Positions 1 to 9,327 of a stretch of DNA of 64,000 nt are shown piece after piece. Position 1 is the stretch's first letter. Every line of letters begins with the position of its first letter. Position numbers and translations under genes: made by a program. The notes under the pieces were generated by a model. That model ran no database searches. It was not told the DNA's origin and saw nothing but the letters and a program-made list of their open reading frames with translations. Source of the stretch: Rhodothermus marinus (lineage in GTDB: Bacteria > Bacteroidota > Rhodothermia > Rhodothermales > Rhodothermaceae); assembly GCF_009936275.1 (NCBI RefSeq), contig NZ_AP019797.1, forward strand, positions 611,501 to 675,500. Direction: 5' to 3'.

Positions 1-39
1 TTTCTGGGCGCTTCGAAGGATGAAGACTTCGTACGGCAC
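1..39 (-). CDS. RelE/ParE-type toxin, N-terminal fragment (cut by window edge)
   Basis: Only the first 13 codons are inside the window. Read on the minus strand from a GTG they give VPYEVFILRSAQK, which is how many RelE/ParE-family mRNA interferase or gyrase-toxin proteins begin. The frame lies inside the 3' part of the antitoxin frame, as expected for an antitoxin-first operon with overlapping genes. The GTG start, the family and the overlap length are inferred from this short stretch; the rest of the gene lies to the left of the window. Confidence 0.45.
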   Translation of the reverse strand, partial: MPYEVFILRSAQK

Positions 40-245
40 TGACGCTGCGCTTCTATTTCACGGAGCGCCTGCTCAAAAGGAATGGCTTCGTCTTCTGAAG
101 CTCTGGCCTGGTCATAGGCGCGAATGGCTTCGAGCTCCTCTTCGGCTTCCAGAAGCTCTCGATACCGCTTAAGCGGCAAAACGGCTCGAATACGCCGTCC
201 GCGTTGATCGGTAATGAACTGGATCCGTGCTTTTTCAGAGGGCAT
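1..245 (-). CDS. RelB/Phd-like antitoxin, open at window edge
   Basis: The minus-strand frame starts at the ATG at 245 (MPSEKARIQFITDQRGR...) and stays open for 81 codons to the edge. The pattern of a short N-terminal strand region, a K-R-Y-x-E-L-L-E-x-E-E-E-L-E block and an acidic helical C-terminus with many A/E/R resembles small RelB/Phd-type antitoxins that bind their operator and neutralise the partner toxin. The toxin-like frame beginning at 39 supports this. The stop is not seen, so the true C-terminus is unknown. The 72 bp between this gene and the ABC remnant (246-317) probably holds the promoter; no clear motif is visible. Confidence 0.6.
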   Translation of the reverse strand, partial: MPSEKARIQFITDQRGRRIRAVLPLKRYRELLEAEEELEAIRAYDQARASEDEAIPFEQALREIEAQRQCRTKSSSFEAPR

Positions 246-317
246 AAGCACCTGGTGGAGATTTTGGGATACTGGGCTTTTACACATCAGTCCGACAACC
301 TCGTTCCTTTCAGCAGC

Positions 318-870
318 TCAATCACTCTCCCGAAGCCAGCGCAGATAGGCGGTCTCCAGGGTGGCGGCTTCGGGCAGGTGATCGCGGAAAGCGGCCATCG
401 GTCCGGCGAAGCGCACGCGTCCCCGGTGTAGCACGACCAGGTGATCGCAGAGGCGTTCGAGCTTGTCGAGGCGGTGGGAGCTGATCAGGAGCGTGGCACC
501 TTCGCGGTGGCGCGCCTGCAGTAATGCGATGGCCGCTTCGATCGCCTGCGCATCCATGGCTTCGAAGGGTTCGTCGAGCACGAGCAGCCGCGGCCGGTGC
601 AGCAGCGCCAGCAGAAAAGCGAGCTGGCGGCGCATGCCGTGCGAATAGGTTTCGATCCAGCGATCGAGCGCCGTGGCGACCTCGAAAGGCGCCACCAGCG
701 CTTCGATCGTGGCCGTCGCCTGTTCCGGTGACAGACCGTAGAGCCGGGCGGCCAGTTCGAGCTGCTCGCGACCGGTGAGCCGCTCCATCAACGCCAGGTC
801 TTCGAGCATGAAACCCACCTGTCGCTTGTAAGCGTGCCGCCCCCATCGAAGCGGCTCGCCCAGACGGACA
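318..870 (-). pseudogene. ABC transporter ATPase remnant lacking Walker A
   Basis: The frame carries the second half of an ABC ATP-binding protein: a Q-loop-like region (VGFMLEDLALMERLTG), a degenerate signature (SHGMRRQ), Walker B (LLVLDEPFEAMD) and the switch histidine (LISSH). The N-terminal 60 or so residues with the P-loop are missing. Upstream of about position 870 the frame runs into unrelated sequence that shows no ABC similarity. ATP binding needs the P-loop, so this copy is very probably non-functional. No permease partner lies next to it. The 220 bp between the break and the next gene hold no recognisable gene and may be the scar of the deletion or insertion that removed the 5' half. 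Confidence 0.75.
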
Positions 871-1093
871 TACAGAAAGTTATGCAGCTTATTCCTGGCA
901 AAGATAAAACCCCGACGGTGGAAGCATGACAGGGCGAACTGAATTCGGATTGCTTCTAAATCTGGCATTTTCTGCATCCTGAAACGTTTCCCGGCGTTAG
1001 AGCATTCCAGAAGTCGTGGAGGATGCATTGGACGAGGCGCGTGGTGGAACTTGCAACACGGCGTCTGGAGTTTCTGCTGAAAAAAACAGGTCT

Positions 1094-1732
1094 ATGGCAA
1101 TCGTCACCGTTCCCAGGGTGTTGCGCGAGAAGCTCGGCGAGGAAGGGGCCGAGGCGCTCGTCGCGCTCCTTAACGAAGCGGCCCATCACGAACGCAATAA
1201 CCTGTTGGGCATCCTGGAAGAGCGCTTTGAGCGACGGGTGACAGACGAAGGCAAACGTCTGGACAATCGGATCACCGAAGTGGAGGCCCGTCTGAACGAA
1301 CGAATTACTGAGGTGGAGGCCCGCCTGAACGAACGGATCACTGAGGTGGAGGCTCGCCTGAACGAGCGGATCACCGAGGTAGAGGCGAAACTGGAAAAGC
1401 AGATCGCCGAGGTGGAGGGTCGGCTGAACGGACGGATCGCTGAGGTGGAGGCGCGTCTGAACGAACGGATCACCGAGGTGGAGGCGAAACTGGAAAAGCA
1501 GATTGCCGAGGTGGAGGGTCGGTTGAATGAACGGATCACCGAGGTGGAGAGTCGGCTGAATGAACGAATTACCTCGGTGGAAGCGAAGCTTGAAAAGCAA
1601 ATCGCTGAAGTCGAAGCGCGCCTCGGAGAGCGGTTGGCGGGTGTTCGGGCCGATCTGATCCGGTGGATGTTTCTGTTCTGGGTGGGTCAGATCGGCACGC
1701 TCGTCGCGCTATTGTTTGCGTTTCTCAGGTGA
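1094..1732 (+). CDS. Hendecad coiled-coil protein with C-terminal membrane anchor
   Basis: The 212-residue product starts at the ATG at 1094 (MAIVTVPRVLREKLGE). That start is chosen because the first 26 codons of the longer frame look non-coding and this N-terminus resembles a family of small bacterial coiled-coil proteins. Residues about 58-175 are a run of 11-residue units of the type ERITEVEARLN and EKQIAEVEGRL, giving a long right-handed coiled coil. The C-terminus (about 188-210: WMFLFWVGQIGTLVALLFAF) is one hydrophobic helix. The layout resembles the DUF1640/CCDC90-like architecture. The function is unknown; it is likely an oligomeric tail-anchored membrane protein. No operon partner is obvious, and the metal ATPase begins 25 bp downstream. 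Confidence 0.75.
   Translation: MAIVTVPRVLREKLGEEGAEALVALLNEAAHHERNNLLGILEERFERRVTDEGKRLDNRITEVEARLNERITEVEARLNERITEVEARLNERITEVEAKLEKQIAEVEGRLNGRIAEVEARLNERITEVEAKLEKQIAEVEGRLNERITEVESRLNERITSVEAKLEKQIAEVEARLGERLAGVRADLIRWMFLFWVGQIGTLVALLFAFLR
1264..1626 (+). repeat. Tandem 33-bp coding repeats
   Basis: About eleven near-identical 33-bp units encode the 11-residue coiled-coil period of the protein above. DNA identity between units is high (for example gtctgaacgaacggatcac recurs with single changes), so unit number may vary between strains by slippage or recombination. Confidence 0.8.
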
Positions 1733-1757
1733 AAACAGATAGTGGAGGTTATTCTTG

Positions 1758-4094
<2,337 letters not shown>

Positions 4095-5084
4095 TCATCT
4101 GTGGGCAAGTGCAGCGGGAGGGAGCAGCCGGCGAAACAGGCCGGAGGGGCCGGCCAGGTAGAGCCAGTTTCCCCGGCGATCCAGGCGTGTGATCGGCTCG
4201 TCGGGCAGATCGAGCCTTTCTGAAGAAAGGGGACGAGCCAGGTCGTATTCCATCACGCGCAGCTCCCGGAGACCACCGTGCGTATCGAAATGCGGCAGTT
4301 CGCGTAGCCAGACGAGTCCATCGTCCGTGGTCAGCAGGTAGCCGGACTCCGGCAGGTCCACCACGTCGTGGATGCGGTTGCCCGGGTGGCCGAGGTAGGC
4401 AAATTCGACGGGGTGATCTACTTCGTCGACCGGAAAGAAGCTCACGGCCTCGCTCATGATCACCCAGAGCCCCTCAGGCAATGCAACGAGCCGTTCGACG
4501 ATGTTGTCGGGCAAACCGTGGTTGGCCGTACCCTCTTCCGAATAGACCAGCCAGCCGTCGGATGTCTGTCGGAACAGGCCGATACCGGTTCCCACCCATA
4601 CGGTGCCGTCGGTCGTGGTGGCCAGCGCGTACACCGGCGCAGCGGCCAGCACCGGTCGCCAGCTCGTGTCGGCGCGCAGGAAGACGCCATGCTGCTCGGT
4701 AGCAACCCAGAGACGCTGCTGTGCGTCCAGTGTCAGGGCGGTCACCGAAGGGAAGCGATTCAGCGCCGGAAGCGGAACGCGTTCAGGTTGGGCCGTCGGT
4801 GCCACAAGCCGCACCAGACCCGCCCCGGTGCCCAGCCAGAGGACGCCTTCCGGATCGACGACCCCGCCCTGCACGGCCGCGGGCAGTGTCCAGCGGTGGA
4901 TCGGGCGTTCGTCGCGCAGCCACCACAACACCGTCCCGCCACCCAGTAGCCAGCCGTCGTGCCAGGGGAGCAGTACGGTGGGCGGCTCGGGAAGCGATGC
5001 GGGCAGCGTGACCGTGACGGGTTGCGTCGTGCGGCACCCGGCCACCACCAGCAGCACCATCCAGAGGAGCGCGCGGGGCGTCAT
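4095..5084 (-). CDS. Lipoprotein with beta-propeller-like repeats
   Basis: A 329-residue protein starting MTPRALLWMVLLVVAGC, a lipoprotein signal with lipobox VAGC. The body repeats short blocks of the type G-x-L-W-L-G-T-G-x-G-L-x-R, R-L-W-V-A-T-E-x-G-V-F and G-T-V-W-V-G-T-G-I-G-L-F. These match the two-component-regulator-propeller / YncE-like blade pattern, so a periplasmic or outer-membrane propeller is likely. There is no histidine kinase part, so it is not a hybrid sensor. The ligand or partner is unknown. It is divergent from the phosphatase gene, with about 250 bp between them. Confidence 0.7.
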   Translation of the reverse strand: MTPRALLWMVLLVVAGCRTTQPVTVTLPASLPEPPTVLLPWHDGWLLGGGTVLWWLRDERPIHRWTLPAAVQGGVVDPEGVLWLGTGAGLVRLVAPTAQPERVPLPALNRFPSVTALTLDAQQRLWVATEQHGVFLRADTSWRPVLAAAPVYALATTTDGTVWVGTGIGLFRQTSDGWLVYSEEGTANHGLPDNIVERLVALPEGLWVIMSEAVSFFPVDEVDHPVEFAYLGHPGNRIHDVVDLPESGYLLTTDDGLVWLRELPHFDTHGGLRELRVMEYDLARPLSSERLDLPDEPITRLDRRGNWLYLAGPSGLFRRLLPPAALAHR

Positions 5085-5210
5085 AATAGCAGCTCGGTTT
5101 TTCTCACGGGGAAATACGGATGGCTTGAAGCGTCCTGAAACATGCAGCGTGCAGTTTCCGGTGCTGCGAGTTTAGCATGCACAGACCGATCGGACAAGCC
5201 GCTGCCATCG

Positions 5211-5265
5211 GTTTAACGATTTGACTACCGTCTGCTAACGGATCGCTAACGGCCTCCTAACACCC
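5211..5265 (+). promoter_or_regulatory. Candidate Pho operator: five 11-bp direct repeats
   Basis: Five consecutive 11-bp units (gtttaacgatt, tgactaccgtc, tgctaacggat, cgctaacggcc, tcctaacaccc) share YTAAC or a close variant at the same offset. PhoB and PhoP response regulators bind direct repeats with an 11-bp period, and the next gene is an alkaline phosphatase starting 66 bp downstream. A TAGGTTGC at 5283-5290 resembles the Bacteroidota TAnnTTTG -7 element. Repeats and spacing are seen directly; the regulator is inferred. Confidence 0.55.
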
Positions 5266-5331
5266 GTTTTGCAGCAGTGCTGTAGGTTGCGGGCACCGGA
5301 AACACCGTTCACCCAACCTTCCACAAGCCCT

Positions 5332-7362
5332 ATGAGACGCGCGTTACAATGGGCCCTGATGCTGTTGCTCTGCCTGCCGGCGAGCCTGACGGCCCAGACC
5401 CGCAAGCATGTGATCCTGTACATCGGCGACGGCCACGGCATTGCGCCGCGCACGGCCACGCGGATGGCGCTCGGACAGGGACGGCCCGGTAGTCGCTTCA
5501 GCGACGAACCCAACTTTCATCTACTGGCGCAGGACCGCCTGCGTTACAACGCTATGGTGACCACCCACTCGCTCAACTCTTGGATTACCGACTCGGCGCC
5601 GGGCGCCTCGGTCTATGCCGTGGGCAAGCGCGGCAAGATCGACAACGAGTTCATTTCGCTCGACCCGGAGACGTTTGAGCCGCTGGAAACCATCCTGGAG
5701 GCGGCCAAAAAGGCCGGTTATGCGGTGGGCCTGGTGACCACGACGCGTGTAACGCACGCCACGCCGGCTGCCTTCGCCGCGCACATCTGGAATCGGGATC
5801 TGGAAGACTATATTGCCGCGCAGTACCTGTCGGCCAGCCAGGAAGAATACGAGGCCATTTTCAACGCCGGCCCCGGCTACGATCCGGCCCGCGACTGGGT
5901 GCTGCCCGAGCCCAAAGTGGGGGTGGAGATCGACGTGATTCTGGGCGGTGGCGCTCGCCACTTTCTGCCGCGTAACAATCCCGACGTGAACGGCAATGCC
6001 ACGGTGCGCGACCGCAACGGCCAGCCCATCACCGATGGCAACGGCCAGCCGGTGGTGCTGAGCGGCCGCCGCAGCGACAACGTGGACCTGATCGAAATTG
6101 CCAAAGATCGGGGCTACGTGTACGTCAACAGCCGTGATGCGCTGCTGGGCATTCTGGACCGCCTGGACGAGTTCTCTCCGGAGAACGACGCCAAACTGCT
6201 GGGCCTCTTCAGCAGCTCGCACCGCAGCTACGAGGCCGAGCGCCAGCAGCTCTATCCGTGGGAGCCGGCCCTCTGGGAAATGACCATGGTGGCCATCGAA
6301 GTGCTCAAACGCAAAAGCGACAAAGGCTTCTTCCTGGTGGTCGAGGGCGGTCGCATCGATCATCTGGAGCATGCCAACGCAGGCGGCATCGGCTACGAGG
6401 GCGATCGGTACACCGTCGTGGCCGACGTCGAGGCGATCATTGCCGACGACGTCTACGGGGGCGGAACGGATCGACTGGCCGGCGTCTATGGCTCGGATTA
6501 TATGATCAAAGAAGTGCTGGACTTCGACTATGCCATCGAGGAGGGGTTGAATTTCATGAATGACGCCACCGCAGGGCAGACCCTGATCCTGAGCACCTCC
6601 GACCATGAATGTGGCGGCTTCACGGTGGTCGGGTTGCACGATGCCGAAGACGCGCAGGGGAACGGCACGTTGATTCGCACCTATGCCCGCCAGCCCGAAA
6701 AGACCGACGGCCAGTTCACGCCCGTTCCGGAAAACATCGACCGTGGCGATGATGAAATCGGTGGCTGGTTTCCGGAGTACGAACTGGTGGAGTTTCAGGG
6801 CAAATTGTGGCCCGAGCCGGCCGGACCGAACGCCCGGCGTATCGTGATCGCCTACGGCTCGAACCCGCTCGTCAACGGCAACGGCGGTACGATCGGCACC
6901 ACGCCGGGCAACCACACGCCGCAGGACGTATGGGTCGGCGCCGACGACAACGTGGACGGGGCGTTTGCCAGCCGCATTACCGGCCGCGGGCTGCTCGACA
7001 ATACGGACCTGTTCCCGATTATGCGGGACTTTCTGGGCGTGACCACCACCAGCAACGAGCGGCTGCCGGACGAGAAGCGGTCCGGGCTGGGTGCCGTGGA
7101 GGCTTATCCGAATCCGTTTGGTGAAAAGCTGGCCGTGACGCTGGCGATCGATCGGCCGCAGACGGTCAGCCTTGAGGTGTACAATGCGCTTGGCCAGCGC
7201 GTGCGTGTGCTGCAGTCGTCGGCACGGCTGACGCCGGGCACGCATACGATTACCTGGGACGGACGGGACGACACGGGCGCCGGCGTCGCGTCGGGACTCT
7301 ACCTGGTGGTAGCCCGTAGCGGTGAACAGGTTGTCTCACGCCAGGTCGTACGTATTCGCTGA
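5332..7362 (+). CDS. Secreted alkaline phosphatase with C-terminal sorting-type domain
   Basis: A 676-residue PhoA-superfamily alkaline phosphatase. The start at 5332 (MRRALQWALMLLLCLPASLTAQ) gives a clean signal peptide; an upstream in-frame ATG at 5269 would bury it. Metal and active-site motifs are YIGDGHG near the N-terminus, ITDSAPGAS with nucleophile Ser about 88, GGRIDHLEHAN and TSDHECGGF. There is an insertion of about 50 residues rich in N-G repeats (around residues 210-245). The last 80 residues (PNPFGEKLAVTL, YNALGQRVRVL, GLYLVVA) match the FlgD-Ig-like / type IX secretion C-terminal domain family, which suggests export to the surface or medium. It hydrolyses phosphomonoesters to supply phosphate, fitting the Pho-like repeats upstream. 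A strong terminator follows. Confidence 0.9.
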   Translation: MRRALQWALMLLLCLPASLTAQTRKHVILYIGDGHGIAPRTATRMALGQGRPGSRFSDEPNFHLLAQDRLRYNAMVTTHSLNSWITDSAPGASVYAVGKRGKIDNEFISLDPETFEPLETILEAAKKAGYAVGLVTTTRVTHATPAAFAAHIWNRDLEDYIAAQYLSASQEEYEAIFNAGPGYDPARDWVLPEPKVGVEIDVILGGGARHFLPRNNPDVNGNATVRDRNGQPITDGNGQPVVLSGRRSDNVDLIEIAKDRGYVYVNSRDALLGILDRLDEFSPENDAKLLGLFSSSHRSYEAERQQLYPWEPALWEMTMVAIEVLKRKSDKGFFLVVEGGRIDHLEHANAGGIGYEGDRYTVVADVEAIIADDVYGGGTDRLAGVYGSDYMIKEVLDFDYAIEEGLNFMNDATAGQTLILSTSDHECGGFTVVGLHDAEDAQGNGTLIRTYARQPEKTDGQFTPVPENIDRGDDEIGGWFPEYELVEFQGKLWPEPAGPNARRIVIAYGSNPLVNGNGGTIGTTPGNHTPQDVWVGADDNVDGAFASRITGRGLLDNTDLFPIMRDFLGVTTTSNERLPDEKRSGLGAVEAYPNPFGEKLAVTLAIDRPQTVSLEVYNALGQRVRVLQSSARLTPGTHTITWDGRDDTGAGVASGLYLVVARSGEQVVSRQVVRIR

Positions 7363-7381
7363 GCTTTGCTGGTTTGACGAA

Positions 7382-7422
7382 CAAAGGGGACGGCTCATGC
7401 CGAGCCGTCCCCTTTGTCTTTT
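7382..7422 (+). terminator. Rho-independent terminator after the phosphatase gene
   Basis: A perfect 15-bp stem (7382-7396 with 7402-7416) around a 5-nt loop is followed by TCTTTT. A-rich bases on the 5' side mean it could also stop minus-strand transcription coming from glpD. Confidence 0.85.
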
Positions 7423-7430
7423 GCACAGCG

Positions 7431-7602
7431 TGATCGCCGATTTAGCGGTGCATGATGGTGCAATATCGATCCGCGAACATGATAGGGCGAAATAGCGCTC
7501 CGCCTCTACCTGGCGGCAACGTTGTCTTTTGTCCGGTAGAAGCGCACCACAGGGTGCCCCGTGCTTTTTCACATGCACGATGATTTTCCGGAAATCGTAT
7601 CA
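7431..7602 (+). repeat. Dispersed MITE-like element, copy A (diverged)
   Basis: It begins gatcgccgatttagcggtg and ends in ttccggaaatcgta. The inner ends GGTGCATG (7447-7454) and CATGCAC (7572-7578) are inverted. It shares its ends and the ccgtgctttttcaca block with the three copies at 12.3, 31.4 and 43.4 kb, but its internal palindromes have decayed. It fills the gap between the phosphatase terminator and the end of glpD. Confidence 0.65.
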
Positions 7603-9231
7603 GTCCCGGCGCGGTGCCGTTTGCTCAGAAGGCGATGCGTCGTTCGGGTCGTGGGCGTGCAGATCGGGCACGTAGCGGCGGACCAGAGCGACGAAGTCAC
7701 GGAGCTGCGCATTTACCCAGGTGTTGTCGCGGCCCAGCTCGGCGGCGAGCCGATGGGCCACGGCCGGTGCCGCTTCGAGCGCGGCGGCCGCGTCCAGAAA
7801 CAGCGCCCGCGTGCGCCGGGCCAGCACGTCTTCGACGGAGCGGGCCATTTCGTAGCGTGCAGCCCAGACGACTTCGACCATGCGATAGGGCAGTCGGGGA
7901 TGCAGCGGAGCCGCCAGTTCGGGTTCGGCTTCCATGAGTCGGCGCAGGTGCCGGGCGTCGGTGCCGTAGACGTGCCATGGATCGGCCACATTGACGTGCC
8001 GCGTGGCACCGTGCAGGCGTAGCGTGGCGGTGGGCGAAGTGCGGTGCGGCAGACCGGCCACCTGCAGCGCCCGGTCCACCGTCTCCTCGGCCATGAGCCG
8101 GTAGGTGGTCCACTTCCCACCCGTGACGGTCACCAGCCCCCGGCGGGAGACCAGAATCACATGTTCACGCGATAGATGGGCCGTGTCTTCCTGCATCCCA
8201 CCGCGCTGTACCAGCGGCCGAAGTCCGGCAAAGACGGCGCGGATGTCGGTCCGGGTGGGAGCCGGCTCCAGGTAGCGGCCGGCGTGCGTCAGCAGGTAGG
8301 TGATTTCCTCCTCGGTGGGCAGGGGCTCCAGCTCGGGATCCGGTACCGGCTCGTCGGTGGTGCCGAGCAGCACCTGTCCGTGCCAGGGGATCACGAACAG
8401 CACGCGGCCGTCGTCGGTGCGGGGAATGAGCAGGGCCGCTTCGCCCGGCAGAAAGCGTCGGGGCAGGACCAGATGCACGCCCTGGCTGGGTATGATGAGC
8501 GGGGTGGCGTTCGGGTTGTCCATACGGCGCACGGTGTCGGCGAAGACACCCGTCGCGTTGACGATCACACGTCCCCGCACTTCGAAGCGCTCGCCCGACT
8601 CCAGATCGCGCACGACGACGCCTTCCAGGCGCGACCGCGTGCCCATCAGCGCCTCGACGGGCATGTAGTTGAGCACGACGGCGCCGTGCTCGGCGGCCGT
8701 CCAGGCCAGATGCACCAGCAGCCGGGCGTCGTCGAACTGTCCGTCTGGGTAGGCCAGGCCGCCCCGCAGATGATTGCGCCGGAGCGTTGGCAGCAGGGCA
8801 TGCGTCTCGACGGCGTCAAGCCGGCGGGTCCGTCCCAGCCGGCCCTTGCCGGCCAGGCGATCGTAGAGCCAGAGTCCGATGCCGTAGAGGGGCCGCTCCC
8901 ACCAGCGGTAGCAGGGCACCACGAACAGGCGCGGCCAGACCAGGTGCGGCGCGTTGTGGCGGAGCCGGGCACGTTCGCGGAGCGCCTCGCGCACCAGCCC
9001 CAGATCGCCTTCCCGCAAGTAGCGCACGCCGCCGTGGATGAGCTTCGTGCTCCGGCTCGAAGTGCCTTTGCCGAAGTCGTGCTGCTCGAAAAGCACCGTC
9101 CGAAAGCCCCGGGCCGCTGCATCCAGCGCCACTCCCAGCCCCGTAGCCCCTCCTCCGATAATGAGCACATCCCACTGTTCTTGCTTGCGCAGGCGCTCCA
9201 GAAAAGCTTCTCGATGCAGAAGAGGTTGCAT
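7600..9231 (-). CDS. glpD: FAD-dependent glycerol-3-phosphate dehydrogenase
   Basis: A 543-residue flavoprotein of the GlpA/GlpD family that oxidises sn-glycerol 3-phosphate to dihydroxyacetone phosphate and feeds electrons to quinones. The N-terminus has the dinucleotide-binding motif DVLIIGGGATGLGVALDAA. It is followed by the family signature GTSSRSTKLIHGGVRYL, with IRAVFAGLRPLV and VTGGKWTTYR further on. The start chosen is the ATG at 9231 (MQPLLHREAFLERL); a GTG 18 codons upstream would add a tail without a clear ribosome site. No glpK or glpF is adjacent. The length is normal for the family. Confidence 0.92.
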   Translation of the reverse strand: MQPLLHREAFLERLRKQEQWDVLIIGGGATGLGVALDAAARGFRTVLFEQHDFGKGTSSRSTKLIHGGVRYLREGDLGLVREALRERARLRHNAPHLVWPRLFVVPCYRWWERPLYGIGLWLYDRLAGKGRLGRTRRLDAVETHALLPTLRRNHLRGGLAYPDGQFDDARLLVHLAWTAAEHGAVVLNYMPVEALMGTRSRLEGVVVRDLESGERFEVRGRVIVNATGVFADTVRRMDNPNATPLIIPSQGVHLVLPRRFLPGEAALLIPRTDDGRVLFVIPWHGQVLLGTTDEPVPDPELEPLPTEEEITYLLTHAGRYLEPAPTRTDIRAVFAGLRPLVQRGGMQEDTAHLSREHVILVSRRGLVTVTGGKWTTYRLMAEETVDRALQVAGLPHRTSPTATLRLHGATRHVNVADPWHVYGTDARHLRRLMEAEPELAAPLHPRLPYRMVEVVWAARYEMARSVEDVLARRTRALFLDAAAALEAAPAVAHRLAAELGRDNTWVNAQLRDFVALVRRYVPDLHAHDPNDASPSEQTAPRRD

Positions 9232-9327
9232 GCAGTCAGGGTAGAGCCGACTCGCGGGGATCCCTTTTTCAGAAAGATCTTCCACCGGTAGGGAATTACC
9301 CGGTTCCGCAGGTCTCTATCTAAAAAC

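Noticed and set aside
1264-1626. Regular 33-bp repeats as a CRISPR array
   Set aside because: No unique spacers; the units are contiguous, in frame and encode a coiled coil.
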